Source: Aliarcobacter sp. (lineage in GTDB: Bacteria > Campylobacterota > Campylobacteria > Campylobacterales > Arcobacteraceae). From it: a stretch of 64,000 bases of DNA. Below the pieces are notes generated by a model. The model saw nothing but the letters and a program-made list of their open reading frames with translations, was not told where the DNA came from and ran no database searches. Shown in pieces: positions 1 through 8,930 of this stretch. Where the stretch lies: the NCBI GenBank assembly GCA_028690445.1, contig JAQVBE010000007.1:1-64000 (forward strand), in the 5' to 3' direction. Made by a program: the position numbers and the translations under genes. Position 1 is the first letter of the stretch. The number at the start of each line of letters is the position of its first letter.

Positions 1-756
1 ATAAAATTTTTTATACCAAACTGCTCAATTCCATTAGCCAATTTAGTATCAGGTTCATAACCAAAATCTTTGATTAAGTCATAAGTAGATACAACATCTC
101 CTGCTTGCATATCCATAAAATTCTTTTTAGCTTTTATCCCTATTTTTATTTCTAAAGTTTCTATAAAATCAAGTAATTGTACAGGAGCATTATTTCCTAT
201 ATTATATATTTTATATGGTTTTCAGATGGATTATCTATTCCATCAGCTACATAAGTAAAATCTCTACTCATATTTCCATGATTAAATACTTTTATAGCTC
301 TATCATTTAAAATAGCATAAACCGTGAAAAATCTCAATCCTGTAGTTGAGATATTATATACGTATGAGCCATCATTTGTAGCTGCATATAGTGAGATTGT
401 ATAATCCATATACAGAAGAACTAGATTTTTTATATCATAAAACCTTTTATATTAGAAGCATGGGGATTTTCTATAGAGTATCGCACACCTGCTTGTGCGG
501 CTAGATTACAAACTTTTGCGTTTCAAAAAGATTATATATAGAGTTTGTATCTGCTAAATCCATTTTTACAAATCTATGATTTGGGTAAGTTTTAGAATTT
601 ATTATCTTTATTTATACCAAGTTCATTTAATCTTGCATATTTTAGATTTACATCATAATAGTCATTTATATTATCAAGCCCTACTACTTCATCACCTCGT
701 TCTAGAAGTTTAAGTGCAAGATGGAATCCTGCTGTTCCTGTTACTAGTATTTTCAT
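1..756 (-). pseudogene. Decayed NAD-dependent nucleotide-sugar epimerase (UDP-glucuronate 4-epimerase type), continuing past the left edge
   Basis: Reading leftward from an ATG at 756, the translation starts [21 protein letters not shown], a short-chain dehydrogenase nucleotide-binding start in which residues of the usual GxxGFIG loop are missing. Further recognisable blocks appear in different frames: [35 protein letters not shown], then TTGLRFFTVYAILN and VFNHGNMSRDFTYV around 240-350, and finally FGYEPDTKLANGIEQF near position 1. In intact members of this family the catalytic YxxxK region and the YASSSSVYG strand lie between these blocks; here they are deleted or garbled and the frame is broken several times. 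An intact gene would make UDP-galacturonate from the product of the neighbouring UDP-glucose dehydrogenase. The gene is inactive as it stands, unless an intact copy exists elsewhere. Confidence 0.85.
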
Positions 757-765
757 TTCAATACC

Positions 766-1935
766 TTAACTATCACTATTAAATATGTCACGAGTATATA
801 TTTTTTCTAATACATCTTCTGAAATTCTATTTGCTACAATTACATCTGAAATTTTTTTGAACTCTTTTAAATCTTTGATTACTCTTGAGTTAAAGAATTC
901 ATCTTCTTGAAGAACTGGCTCATAAACAACAACTTCTATACCTTTTGCTTTGATTCTTTTCATTATCCCTTGGATCGCTGAACTTCTAAAATTATCACTT
1001 CCTTCTTTCATGATAAGTCTATAAACACCCACAATTTTTGGTTTTTTAGCAATAATACTATCAGCTATAAAATCTTTTCTAGTTGAGTTTGATTTAACTA
1101 TTGCTTCAATGAGGTTAGCTGGAACATTATTATAGTTTGCTAGTAGTTGTTTTATGTCTTTTGGTAAACAGTATCCTCCATATCCAAAACTTGGATTATT
1201 ATAGTGACTTCCAATTCGAGGGTCAAGTCCAACGCCTTCTATGATTTGTTGTGTATCTAGGTCATGTGTTTGTGCATAAGAATCTAGTTCATTAAAATAC
1301 GCAACTCTCATAGCAAGATATGTATTTGAAAACAGTTTTACAGCTTCCGCTTCTGTTGAATCAGTAAAAAGTATAGAAATATCTTTTTTTATTGCACCTT
1401 GTGCTAATAAATTTGCAAAAATTTTTGCACGCTCTGATTTTTCACCTACAATTATTCTACTTGGGTGAAGATTGTCAAATAGAGCTTTTCCTTCTCTTAA
1501 AAACTCAGGAGAAAATATAATATTTTGAGTATTAAATTTTTCTCTTAAACTTTTTGTATAACCAACAGGAATTGTAGATTTTATTATCATTACTGTACTT
1601 GGATTTATATTCAAAACATCTGCTATTACATACTCAATAGATTTTGTATTAAAATAATTTGTCACTGGATCATAATCAGTTGGAGTTGCTATTACAATAA
1701 AATCTGCATTTTTATATGCTTCATTTTTATCCAATGTTGCTTTAAAATTTAAATCATCTCTCAAAAGATACTCTTGTATTTCAACATCATCTATTGGAGA
1801 TTTTTTATTATTTATCATTTCAACTTTAGAAGCAATAATATCAAGAGCTATTACTTCATTATGTTGTGATAACAATAGTCCATTTGATAGTCCTACATAT
1901 CCTGTTCCTGCTATTGCTATTTTATATTTATTCAT
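766..1935 (-). CDS. ugd: UDP-glucose 6-dehydrogenase
   Basis: Oxidises UDP-glucose to UDP-glucuronate with two NAD+, supplying sugar acids for exopolysaccharide, capsule or LPS. The 389-residue protein has the N-terminal Rossmann motif [11 protein letters not shown] (residues 9-19), the STIPVGYT strand near 120, the substrate loop [11 protein letters not shown] (141-151), and the catalytic cysteine C256 in [10 protein letters not shown]. Length and motif order match the short bacterial Ugd class. It lies immediately upstream of the broken epimerase that would have used its product and just downstream of an EPS-type MarR regulator, all on the minus strand, so the three probably formed one unit. 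The C-terminus looks intact. Confidence 0.95.
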   Translation of the reverse strand: MNKYKIAIAGTGYVGLSNGLLLSQHNEVIALDIIASKVEMINNKKSPIDDVEIQEYLLRDDLNFKATLDKNEAYKNADFIVIATPTDYDPVTNYFNTKSIEYVIADVLNINPSTVMIIKSTIPVGYTKSLREKFNTQNIIFSPEFLREGKALFDNLHPSRIIVGEKSERAKIFANLLAQGAIKKDISILFTDSTEAEAVKLFSNTYLAMRVAYFNELDSYAQTHDLDTQQIIEGVGLDPRIGSHYNNPSFGYGGYCLPKDIKQLLANYNNVPANLIEAIVKSNSTRKDFIADSIIAKKPKIVGVYRLIMKEGSDNFRSSAIQGIMKRIKAKGIEVVVYEPVLQEDEFFNSRVIKDLKEFKKISDVIVANRISEDVLEKIYTRDIFNSDS

Positions 1936-2250
1936 TTATTTTAAACCAATTTTAATATCTTGATCTAACTCAGATTGTAATTCTTCATATTCTATTTTTT
2001 TTCTAGCTATAAATTTTTGAGTTAAAAATATTTTTTCTTTTATACCTTCTTCTGTAAGTAAGTATTTATATTGAAGTTTATTTTTGCTGTTATAGAAATT
2101 TTCTATTTTAAGAAGACCTTTATCTCCAAGTGCTTTTAAGACATAGTTTATTTTTCCTACACTAAACCCTAGCTCATTCGCTATTGTCTTTTGAGTAGTT
2201 ACTTTACCAATACTTCGCAAAATAGAAAGTTCTAACTCTTCACAACTCAA
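1936..2250 (-). CDS. MarR family EPS-associated transcriptional regulator
   Basis: Small winged-helix protein of the kind found at the edge of exopolysaccharide clusters. It shows an N-terminal helix-turn-helix (TTQKTIANELGFSVGKINYVLKAL), a wing with KNKLQYKYLLTEEGI, and a C-terminal charged helix that may dimerise. I chose the TTG at 2250 (104 residues) because GGGA stands about 7 bases before it and because family members begin close to this point. The frame is also open to a TTG at 2295, but that lies inside a long inverted repeat. The next gene, ugd, follows with no gap, so co-transcription is likely. Its DNA target is unknown; control of the ugd region is an inference from position. Confidence 0.8.
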   Translation of the reverse strand: MSCEELELSILRSIGKVTTQKTIANELGFSVGKINYVLKALGDKGLLKIENFYNSKNKLQYKYLLTEEGIKEKIFLTQKFIARKKIEYEELQSELDQDIKIGLK

Positions 2251-2289
2251 TATATTCCCTTTTTTTAGTAATTTAATAATTACGATAAT

Positions 2290-2341
2290 AACCAATTCAA
2301 ACTTTGAATCTACTTTTAAAATAGATTCAAAATAATTGGTT
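2290..2341. terminator. Nested inverted repeat after glyS
   Basis: Two perfect inverted repeats are nested: outer arms AACCAATT (2290-2297) and AATTGGTT (2334-2341), and inner arms TTTGAATCTA (2303-2312) and TAGATTCAAA (2322-2331) around a 9-base loop. It begins about 10 bases after the glyS stop codon, so on the minus strand it can fold as a long hairpin with an asymmetric internal loop, followed by a moderately U-rich stretch. The simplest reading is a glyS terminator. It could also be a protein-binding operator for the MarR regulator that starts just downstream. Confidence 0.6.
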
Positions 2342-2350
2342 GTAGTTATA

Positions 2351-4366
2351 TTAAATCGTGATCTCTTTAATATCAGCGATTTTTCTAAATCCTTGATATA
2401 CTAAACCTATTAGATTTTTTCTATTAGTTTTGATTTTTTCATTTTCATGATTTACAAAAACATTATCAAAAAAACTATCTAATTGTGGTTTTAAAGCAAA
2501 TAGTGCTTCTAATTCTTCATCATAAGTTATAAAAGATTTGAATTTCACTTCATTATATTTTGTATATAACTCTTTTTCTTCACTATTTTCTAATAAATCT
2601 TCATCAATTGTAAGTTTAACTGTAGTATCAACATCTTTAATAATATTTGCAACTCTTTTAAATGTTGCAACATAATCTTTGAAATTATCACTTTGAACTA
2701 TTGGATTTAAAGCACAAATTTTTTGTGAAATTTTGTAAATATCTGTTTCTCCGCTTGCTAAAACTGCTTTTAAAACTGTTGGATTAACTTCAAAAATTTT
2801 AAATAATCTTTCATTAAAGAACTCAATTAATACTTTTTTATCTAAATTTTTATAGTTTATAGATAATCCATCAATAATTTTTGATAAATCTATTGATAAT
2901 TTATGCTCCATTGCAATTTTTACAATTCCAGCTGCTGCTCGTCTTAGAGCAAATGGGTCTTTTGAACCTGTTGGAATTTTACCAACACTAAATAATCCCA
3001 TTAAATTATCTAATTTATTTGATAAAGCTACAATAGATGAGAATACATTTGATGGAAGTTCAGAATCTTCTCCATCTGGTAAATATTGCTCTTTTAAAGC
3101 AGTATAAACCAGTTTATCTTCTCCTGCAAGTTTTGCATAGTAATAACCCATTAAACCTTGTAGTTCTGTGAATTCATAAACCATTTCTGACATTAAATCT
3201 GCTTTTGAAAGCATTACCGCTTTTTGTAAAAGTTCTTTCTCTTTTACATCAAAAACATCTGCTAAATAAGAAGCAATTTTTGCTTCTCTTTCACATTTTT
3301 CATAAGTTGAACCTAAACCTTCAACAAAAACAAGTTTTTTAAGTCCTTCATTTGATAAACCATTTTTAATATCATTTTTATAAAAGAACATTGCATCAGC
3401 AAGTCGTGGTCTTAATACTTTTTCATTTCCAGCAATAATGTAACCAAAGTCTTCTGTTTTTGAGTTTGAAACAACAATAAAATTATTTGTTAAATTTCCA
3501 TCTTTATAAACTGCAAAATATCTTTGGTTTTCTTTCATTGAAGTTACAATTACTTCTTCTGGTAATTCTAAAAATTCAACATCAAACTTTCCAATTAAAG
3601 CTGTAGGATATTCAGTGATTGCAACAACCTCTTCTAAAAGTTCACTATCAATTTCTATTTTAATATTGTGTCTTTGTTCTATATCTTTCATTTGAGAAAG
3701 AATTCTTGTTCTTCTTTCATCTGGATATAAAATTACTCCACTTTTATCAAGTTTGCAGAAATAATCTCCTGCAAAAGAGTAAGAAAATGGCTCATAAGAA
3801 ACCATTCTATGAGCAAATGAGAAATTAGATGATTTAACTCCAAAAAGTTCTGCATCAACTATTTCATCACCTAAAAGAATAGATAAACTTCTGATTGGTC
3901 TAATAAAACTATCAGTTCGGCTTGCCCATCTCATTGATTTTCCAAAATTTAATGAATGAACAAATTCATTAATCATGTCATTTAATAAAGTTTTAGAAGG
4001 ACTTCCTTTTACTTCTTGTTTAAAATAAAGAACTTCACCTTTTCCTAAATCAATTTTTCCAAGTTCTGAAACATCAACACCACATTTAGTAGCAAAACTA
4101 ATAGCAGCACCTGTAGGAATACCATCTTTATAAGCTATTTTAATAGGCGCGCCAAACTGTTCAACAGTTGAATCTTCTTGAGCCACTTGAAACTCTCTAT
4201 GCCACAATACTAACCTTCTTGGTGTATAAAAGAAATCAAATTCACAAAGCAATCTATTTTTTTCTAATATATCACTCCATTTTTTTTCAATATTTGGTAA
4301 TTCATTTAAAAATGGAATCGCTGGTAATTCTTCTACACCAATCTCAATTAATAATGGTTTATTCAT
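2351..4366 (-). CDS. glyS: Glycyl-tRNA synthetase beta subunit
   Basis: Beta chain of the tetrameric (alpha2beta2) glycyl-tRNA synthetase, which carries tRNA-binding and anticodon-recognition functions while the alpha chain activates glycine. The 671-residue protein begins with the family hallmark LLIEIGVEELPAIPF and continues with FDFFYTPRRLVLW, RWASRTDSFIRPIRS and ATEYPTAL-like blocks, an HD-like region with SKADLMSEMVYEFTELQGLMGYYYA, the GSKDPFALRRAAAGIVKI block, and a C-terminal anticodon-binding helical domain. Length is normal for the family. The start ATG at 4366 overlaps the stop of a 51-residue membrane protein by 8 bases, which suggests translational coupling. The alpha subunit gene is not in this window. 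Confidence 0.96.
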   Translation of the reverse strand: MNKPLLIEIGVEELPAIPFLNELPNIEKKWSDILEKNRLLCEFDFFYTPRRLVLWHREFQVAQEDSTVEQFGAPIKIAYKDGIPTGAAISFATKCGVDVSELGKIDLGKGEVLYFKQEVKGSPSKTLLNDMINEFVHSLNFGKSMRWASRTDSFIRPIRSLSILLGDEIVDAELFGVKSSNFSFAHRMVSYEPFSYSFAGDYFCKLDKSGVILYPDERRTRILSQMKDIEQRHNIKIEIDSELLEEVVAITEYPTALIGKFDVEFLELPEEVIVTSMKENQRYFAVYKDGNLTNNFIVVSNSKTEDFGYIIAGNEKVLRPRLADAMFFYKNDIKNGLSNEGLKKLVFVEGLGSTYEKCEREAKIASYLADVFDVKEKELLQKAVMLSKADLMSEMVYEFTELQGLMGYYYAKLAGEDKLVYTALKEQYLPDGEDSELPSNVFSSIVALSNKLDNLMGLFSVGKIPTGSKDPFALRRAAAGIVKIAMEHKLSIDLSKIIDGLSINYKNLDKKVLIEFFNERLFKIFEVNPTVLKAVLASGETDIYKISQKICALNPIVQSDNFKDYVATFKRVANIIKDVDTTVKLTIDEDLLENSEEKELYTKYNEVKFKSFITYDEELEALFALKPQLDSFFDNVFVNHENEKIKTNRKNLIGLVYQGFRKIADIKEITI

Positions 4367-4514
4367 CTATTTTATCCTTGTTAGAGTTCTTATTTTCATT
4401 TTCTTCGATTTTGTCTGTATGTTTTTTTATCTGTTGTCTATTAAAGTTGATAATGAACATTGCAACCATAATAACGAACATAATAAGTATTACTGTGTCT
4501 AATATATCTTTCAC
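4359..4514 (-). CDS. Small single-span membrane protein upstream of glyS
   Basis: A 51-codon frame starting with GTG at 4514 after AGGA, with a good spacing of five bases. It encodes MKDILDTV, then a strongly hydrophobic helix of about 16 residues (ILIMFVIMVAMFII), then a polar, lysine/glutamate/asparagine-rich tail ending KIDE. Its last codons overlap the glyS start (ATGAATAA), a coupling arrangement also seen elsewhere in this window. The predicted product is a one-pass inner-membrane protein with a charged tail, most likely cytoplasmic. I do not recognise the family and assign no function. Support is the ribosome-binding site, the coupling, and the clean membrane segment plus tail. Confidence 0.65.
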   Translation of the reverse strand: MKDILDTVILIMFVIMVAMFIINFNRQQIKKHTDKIEENENKNSNKDKIDE

Positions 4515-4562
4515 ATTTATCCTAAGTTTTATCTATTAAAAGGCTAATATTCTAGCCAACAA

Positions 4563-4904
4563 TCACTTATTTTTTAGTAAATCCATCAAACTTGAACCAT
4601 TGTTTATTGAAGAGTTTTTAAACAAATCTTCTTTATTTATATGACACTCTTTGCAAGATGCAAGATTTTGATGTTCTATTCTATTTGATTCTATTAATTT
4701 ATTTTGAGAATGACAAGCAAAACAATCTCCTCCACACTCAACCATAGTTGTAGGAGTTTTAGTATGACATGCAATACAAGTTGTCAAAACTTGATGATGT
4801 TTTTCTTTTATTGATTCTTTTAACACCGGATGACAAGACATACAATCACCACTACAAGCAAAAGAATAGAGAGTCAAAAAAATAAATAATAAAACTATTT
4901 TCAT
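4563..4904 (-). CDS. Periplasmic tetrahaem c-type cytochrome (small multihaem protein)
   Basis: A 113-residue protein with an N-terminal signal peptide (hydrophobic residues 2-16) and four CXXCH haem-attachment motifs: CMSCH (21-25), CIACH (43-47), CFACH (61-65) and CKECH (84-88). Extra histidines (HH at 36-37, H78) could be distal ligands. The size and spacing fit small periplasmic electron carriers of the cytochrome c3/NapC-associated type; the partner enzyme is not visible here. It is the last gene of the leftward run ribA-rsmG-PP0621-hypothetical-cytochrome, two bases after the preceding gene. Haem number is read directly; the electron-transfer role is inferred from the family. Confidence 0.85.
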   Translation of the reverse strand: MKIVLLFIFLTLYSFACSGDCMSCHPVLKESIKEKHHQVLTTCIACHTKTPTTMVECGGDCFACHSQNKLIESNRIEHQNLASCKECHINKEDLFKNSSINNGSSLMDLLKNK

Positions 4905-4906
4905 TT

Positions 4907-5278
4907 TTAATTTATCAACTCTCTATAAATCACCCCATCTATTTGAGAGATAGCTATTTGTTCAAACTCTTCATTTGAATCAATAATTACAAGATTTTTC
5001 GAATCAAACATATAATTATCAGCTATTTTTTGTATTTCGCAAGAAAGATTTTTTTCTGAAATTATATATTTGACATTTAAACTATTACAATAAATTGATT
5101 CTTTTATTGAGCTTACAATAACAGCTGATGAAAGATTATTTTTATAAGAATATTCTAAAGCTTTTTCATCATAATGAAATATAATTGTTGAATTAGCTTT
5201 AGTATTTTTTATATTTTCAATGTTTTTTATATATATTATATCTTCAAAAGGGACAAGTTTATCACCAATAATTATCAT
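4907..5278 (-). CDS. Conserved hypothetical protein
   Basis: A 123-residue soluble protein beginning MIIIGDKLVPFEDIIYIKNIE. It has alternating beta strands and helices with motifs such as STIIFHYDEKALEYSYKNN, SAVIVSSIKESIYCNSL and KYIIS. I have the impression of a family shared by Campylobacterota but cannot name a function. It lies in a tight leftward run between the PP0621-family protein and the tetrahaem cytochrome, with gaps of a few bases. No signal peptide or membrane segment is visible. A small alpha/beta domain is likely. Confidence 0.75.
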   Translation of the reverse strand: MIIIGDKLVPFEDIIYIKNIENIKNTKANSTIIFHYDEKALEYSYKNNLSSAVIVSSIKESIYCNSLNVKYIISEKNLSCEIQKIADNYMFDSKNLVIIDSNEEFEQIAISQIDGVIYRELIN

Positions 5279-5286
5279 TTTAATTC

Positions 5287-5505
5287 CTATTTATTTAACA
5301 AACATTCTTTTGAACAATAAAATTTTCCATTACTTACAATCGCTTCTTTTTGAGAAACATATATTTTGCAAGTTGGGCACTCTACCATTTCATCTTCAAT
5401 TTTCTCATTTTTTTTACTAATAATACCTTTTTCTCTGTTCTTTTTGAAAAAAAGAATATAAATTAAAAAAGCTATAATTACTACTGCAATTATTTTAAAA
5501 AACAT
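5287..5505 (-). CDS. PP0621 family protein: membrane-anchored zinc-ribbon-like protein
   Basis: A 72-residue protein with an N-terminal membrane anchor (residues 4-19), a basic linker (FFKKNREKG) and a C-terminal domain with four cysteines arranged CPTC and CSKEC (MVECPTCKIYV and GKFYCSKECLLNK), which suits a small metal-binding ribbon. This layout matches the short PP0621-type family. Its start overlaps the rsmG stop as TAATG, so it is translationally coupled to rsmG. No function is established that I know of. Confidence 0.8.
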   Translation of the reverse strand: MFFKIIAVVIIAFLIYILFFKKNREKGIISKKNEKIEDEMVECPTCKIYVSQKEAIVSNGKFYCSKECLLNK

Positions 5506-6089
5506 TATTCACCTTTTATATAAAGATAATTTCTATCTTTTCTATTTACTATTTTATAATCATTAATTTTTGCTATTTCAATCTCAGATTCAAGCATAGA
5601 ACCTTTATAAAACAGATATGAACTATTTTCTTTTTTAATATTTTTTGTAATATCTAAAAGCAAAGAAGTATTTGTAACTGCTCTTGAAGTAATTAAGTCA
5701 ACTTGTAAATCTTTAACTTCTTCGACTCTACTACAAATAACTGTTAAATTTTCTAATTTTAAACTAGCTTTTACAAAATTTAAAAATGAAACTCTTTTGA
5801 TTCGAGGCTCTATTAAGTAAGATTTCACTTCTTTTTGTGCCATTGCTAAAATAAGACCAGGATAACCAGCACCTGTCCCAATATCTGCAAAACTATTATA
5901 TTTATTTATAAAATTTAAAGGAAATATAGAATCCAAAATATTTTCTTCAATATCACTTCGTAAAAGTCTTCCACTAAGATTATGAACTTTCCCCCATTGT
6001 TGAAGTAATTTTATGAAAATTTCACAATCTTCATAAAATTTATCATCAAAAAAAAGGTTATTTTCTTCTAATAATTGTTTTAAAAGCAT
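5505..6089 (-). CDS. rsmG: 16S rRNA (guanine(527)-N7)-methyltransferase
   Basis: Methylates N7 of G527 in the 530 loop of 16S rRNA; loss gives low-level streptomycin resistance in other bacteria. The 194-residue protein has the family start with a helical N-terminus, VHNLSGRLLRSDIEENILDSI, and the S-adenosylmethionine loop FADIGTGAGYPGLILAMAQ, followed by LIEPRIKRVSFLNFV and the DLITSRAV motif. Length is slightly shorter than the E. coli enzyme but normal for Campylobacterota. It overlaps both neighbours by TAATG (ribA upstream, PP0621 protein downstream), so all three form one translation-coupled unit. Confidence 0.95.
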   Translation of the reverse strand: MLLKQLLEENNLFFDDKFYEDCEIFIKLLQQWGKVHNLSGRLLRSDIEENILDSIFPLNFINKYNSFADIGTGAGYPGLILAMAQKEVKSYLIEPRIKRVSFLNFVKASLKLENLTVICSRVEEVKDLQVDLITSRAVTNTSLLLDITKNIKKENSSYLFYKGSMLESEIEIAKINDYKIVNRKDRNYLYIKGE

Positions 6090-6664
6090 TAAAGCATATG
6101 TCCCATTTTTTCTTTTTTTGTAGATAAATATGCTTCGTTATATTTATTTGATTTTGTAATTGCTGGAATTCTTTCTATTATTTCAATTCCTAATGATTCA
6201 ACATATTGTATTTTTTTAGGATTGTTAGTTATTAATTTCAACTTTTTAACTCCTAAATCTTTAAAAATATGTCCAACTATTGAGTAATCCCTATCATCTT
6301 CACCAAAACCTAATTCTAAATTTGCTTGAATTGTGTTTCTTCCTTGGTCTTGAAGTGCATAAGCATTTACTTTATTTACTAAACCTATGTTTCTACCTTC
6401 TTGTCTATGGTAAATTACTAAACCACCCTGCTGTGCTATAAACTTTAATGATAAATCTAATTGATTTTGACAATCACACTTTAAACTTCCAAGTGTATCG
6501 CCTGTTAAGCACTCTGAGTGAATTCTTACATAAGGGGCATCAAGAGTTTCAAAATCTTGACTCATAATTGCTAAATGTTCTTGATTGCCATCTTTGTAAG
6601 CTTTTATTTTAAATTTTCCGTATTTTGTAGGTAAGTTTGCTATATTTGATTGAATAATATTCAT
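6089..6664 (-). CDS. ribA: GTP cyclohydrolase II
   Basis: Opens the imidazole ring of GTP to give the first intermediate of riboflavin synthesis. The 191-residue protein contains the zinc-binding cysteine cluster in HSECLTGDTLGSLKCDC, the catalytic YHRQEGRNIGL segment, and the C-terminal ITNNPKKIQYVESLGIEI motif. It is the stand-alone enzyme without a DHBP synthase domain. It heads the leftward run through rsmG; the divergent hemB starts 60 bases away, so promoters for both directions must lie at 6665-6723. Confidence 0.96.
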   Translation of the reverse strand: MNIIQSNIANLPTKYGKFKIKAYKDGNQEHLAIMSQDFETLDAPYVRIHSECLTGDTLGSLKCDCQNQLDLSLKFIAQQGGLVIYHRQEGRNIGLVNKVNAYALQDQGRNTIQANLELGFGEDDRDYSIVGHIFKDLGVKKLKLITNNPKKIQYVESLGIEIIERIPAITKSNKYNEAYLSTKKEKMGHML

Positions 6665-6723
6665 TTGTATTTAAACCTTAAACTGTTAAAATCATAGGAT
6701 TATAACCAAAAGAGGTAAATAGA

Positions 6724-7701
6724 ATGTTTAAACGATTTAGAAGACTAAGAATAAATGAGACTTTAAGAAATTTAGTTCAAGAAACTACATTAACACCAGA
6801 TGATTTCATATATCCGTTATTTGTAAAAGAAGGAAAAGGAATAAAAACAGAAGTTTCTTCAATGCCTGGTGTTTTTCAAATGAGCCTTGATGAAATATTA
6901 AAAGAGTGTGAATATCTAATAAGTATTAATTTAAAAGCAATCATTCTTTTTGCAATTCCTGATGTAAAAGATTCAGTAGGAAGTGAGTGTTTATGTGGTG
7001 AAAGTATAATTGCACGAACAATCAAAGCTATAAAAGCAAAATTTCCACAAATGTTTATCGTAACTGATTTATGTTTTTGCGAATATACAGACCATGGACA
7101 TTGTGGTATTTTAGACCCAAAAACACAAACCGTTGATAATGATAAAACATTAGAAATTTCAGCACAACAAGCATTAGTTCACGCAAGAGCTGGAGCTGAT
7201 ATGATTGCACCATCTGGAATGATGGATGGGATTATCACAACACTTAGAAATGCTTTAGATGAAAATGGATTTAAAAATCTTCCAATTATGGCTTATTCAA
7301 CAAAATTTGCAAGTGGATATTACGGACCATTTAGAGATGTTGCTGAATCAACTCCATCTTTTGGTGATAGAAGAACATATCAAATGAATCCTGCAAATAG
7401 ACTTGAAGCTATTGAAGAATCACTTGAAGATGAAAAAGAAGGTGCAGATATTTTAATGGTAAAACCAGCACTTGCATTTTTAGATGTAATTAGAGATATT
7501 AGAAATGCTTCAAATCTTCCTTTATGTGTTTACAATGTAAGTGGTGAATATGCAATGCTTAAACACGCAGGAATTGCTGGATTGATTGATTATGAAAGAG
7601 TTATGATGGAAACTATGATTGCTTTTAAAAGAGCAGGAGCAAATATAATCATTTCATATCACTCAAAAGAAGTTTGTGAAATTTTAAGAAAACAAAACTA
7701 A
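6724..7701 (+). CDS. hemB: Delta-aminolevulinic acid dehydratase (porphobilinogen synthase)
   Basis: Condenses two molecules of 5-aminolevulinate to porphobilinogen in haem synthesis. The 325-residue protein has the [15 protein letters not shown] start, the [14 protein letters not shown] metal-site region, the Schiff-base lysine segments [20 protein letters not shown] and [16 protein letters not shown], and the C-terminal [10 protein letters not shown] motif. AGAGG precedes the ATG by seven bases. It is followed after two bases by a PAS histidine kinase gene, so read-through is likely. Another haem gene, hemN, lies 6 kb downstream in this window. Confidence 0.97.
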   Translation: MFKRFRRLRINETLRNLVQETTLTPDDFIYPLFVKEGKGIKTEVSSMPGVFQMSLDEILKECEYLISINLKAIILFAIPDVKDSVGSECLCGESIIARTIKAIKAKFPQMFIVTDLCFCEYTDHGHCGILDPKTQTVDNDKTLEISAQQALVHARAGADMIAPSGMMDGIITTLRNALDENGFKNLPIMAYSTKFASGYYGPFRDVAESTPSFGDRRTYQMNPANRLEAIEESLEDEKEGADILMVKPALAFLDVIRDIRNASNLPLCVYNVSGEYAMLKHAGIAGLIDYERVMMETMIAFKRAGANIIISYHSKEVCEILRKQN

Positions 7702-7703
7702 AC

Positions 7704-8915
7704 ATGAATAATACTTATCTAGAAGCAATTGAAAATTCAAATATAGTATCAAAAACTGATATAAATGGAATTATTACTTTTGTAAATGATGAGTTTTGCA
7801 AAATATCAGGATATTCTTATGATGAATTGGTTGGTCAAAACCATAACATCGTAAGACATCCAGATGTTCCTACTTCAAATTTTGAAACTCTTTGGAAAAC
7901 TATATTAAATAAAAAACCATATAAGGCAACAGTTAAAAACCTCACAAAAGATGGAAAAACTGTATATTTAAATACTACAATTACACCTATTTTAGATGAT
8001 AAATCAAATATTATAGAATTTATTGCAATAAGATATGATGTAACTGCTGAAGTTGAATTAAAAAAACATTTAGAACTAAAAGACAAAGAACTTGAGCAGT
8101 TAAATCTAACATTAGAACAAAAAGTAGTAGAACAAACTAAACAATTAAAAGACTTAAATAAGACTTTAGAACAAAAAGTTGCCCTTGAGATTAAAAAAAA
8201 TGAAGAAAAACAAAAAATGCTTTTTTGGCAATCACGAATGGCAAGTTTAGGTCAAATGCTTGGAAATATAGCTCATCAATGGAGACAACCATTAACTGAG
8301 CTTAATCTAACTTTATTTAATATGAAAAGAGCCTGTACTAAAAATGATGAAAAAAAAGTAGATGAACTATATAAAGAAAGCAAACTTCTTATTTTAAATA
8401 TGTCTTCAACCATAGAAGATTTTTCAAACTTCTTTAATCCACAAAAAGAGAAAAAAAGTTTTGAAATAAAAGAAGCTGTAAATGAAGCTTTGGTTATTTT
8501 GAGAAAAGTAATAGAGATGGAAAATATAAACATAAAAATAGATGTTCCAATAAAATATAAGGTTTTAGGAGTATCTAACGAATTATCTCAAGTAATTATT
8601 AATCTAATTCAAAACTCAAAAGATGCTTTTAAAATAAATGATATTAAAAATAAAAAAATTACAATAACTCTTAAAGAAGAGCATATTTTAGATAAAAAAT
8701 ATTCGTTACTTGAAATAAGTGATAATGCAGGTGGAATAAGTAAAGAAAATGCTGATAAGATATTTGAACCATATTTTACGACTAAACATAAATCTCAAGG
8801 AACAGGACTTGGACTTTTTATGTCTAAAATGATTATTGAAAAAAGTTTAGATGGAGAGTTAATCCATGAAAATATAAAAAATGGTTCTTTATTTACCATA
8901 AAATTAGTTTTATAA
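7704..8915 (+). CDS. Cytoplasmic PAS-domain sensor histidine kinase
   Basis: A 403-residue kinase without membrane segments. Residues 1-115 form a PAS domain with the NIVRHPDVP motif typical of the Aer-like redox/energy-sensing type; residues 118-170 are a coiled coil; the H-box GNIAHQWRQPL places the phospho-histidine at H191; then follow an N-box (LSQVIINLIQNSKDAF), the G1 box EISDNAGGIS and the G2 box GTGLGLFMSK. All ATP-site motifs look intact. The cognate regulator follows 15 bases later. It sits between hemB and the convergent anaerobic ribonucleotide reductase genes, so a redox or oxygen-related signal is plausible but is an inference; the PAS cofactor is not proven. Confidence 0.92.
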   Translation: MNNTYLEAIENSNIVSKTDINGIITFVNDEFCKISGYSYDELVGQNHNIVRHPDVPTSNFETLWKTILNKKPYKATVKNLTKDGKTVYLNTTITPILDDKSNIIEFIAIRYDVTAEVELKKHLELKDKELEQLNLTLEQKVVEQTKQLKDLNKTLEQKVALEIKKNEEKQKMLFWQSRMASLGQMLGNIAHQWRQPLTELNLTLFNMKRACTKNDEKKVDELYKESKLLILNMSSTIEDFSNFFNPQKEKKSFEIKEAVNEALVILRKVIEMENINIKIDVPIKYKVLGVSNELSQVIINLIQNSKDAFKINDIKNKKITITLKEEHILDKKYSLLEISDNAGGISKENADKIFEPYFTTKHKSQGTGLGLFMSKMIIEKSLDGELIHENIKNGSLFTIKLVL

Positions 8916-8930
8916 AAAATAGGAAAATAA

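Noticed and set aside
4168-4539. 123-codon hydrophobic frame on the plus strand
   Set aside because: It lies opposite glyS and the small membrane protein; hydrophobicity arises from antisense of charged and Lys-rich codons.
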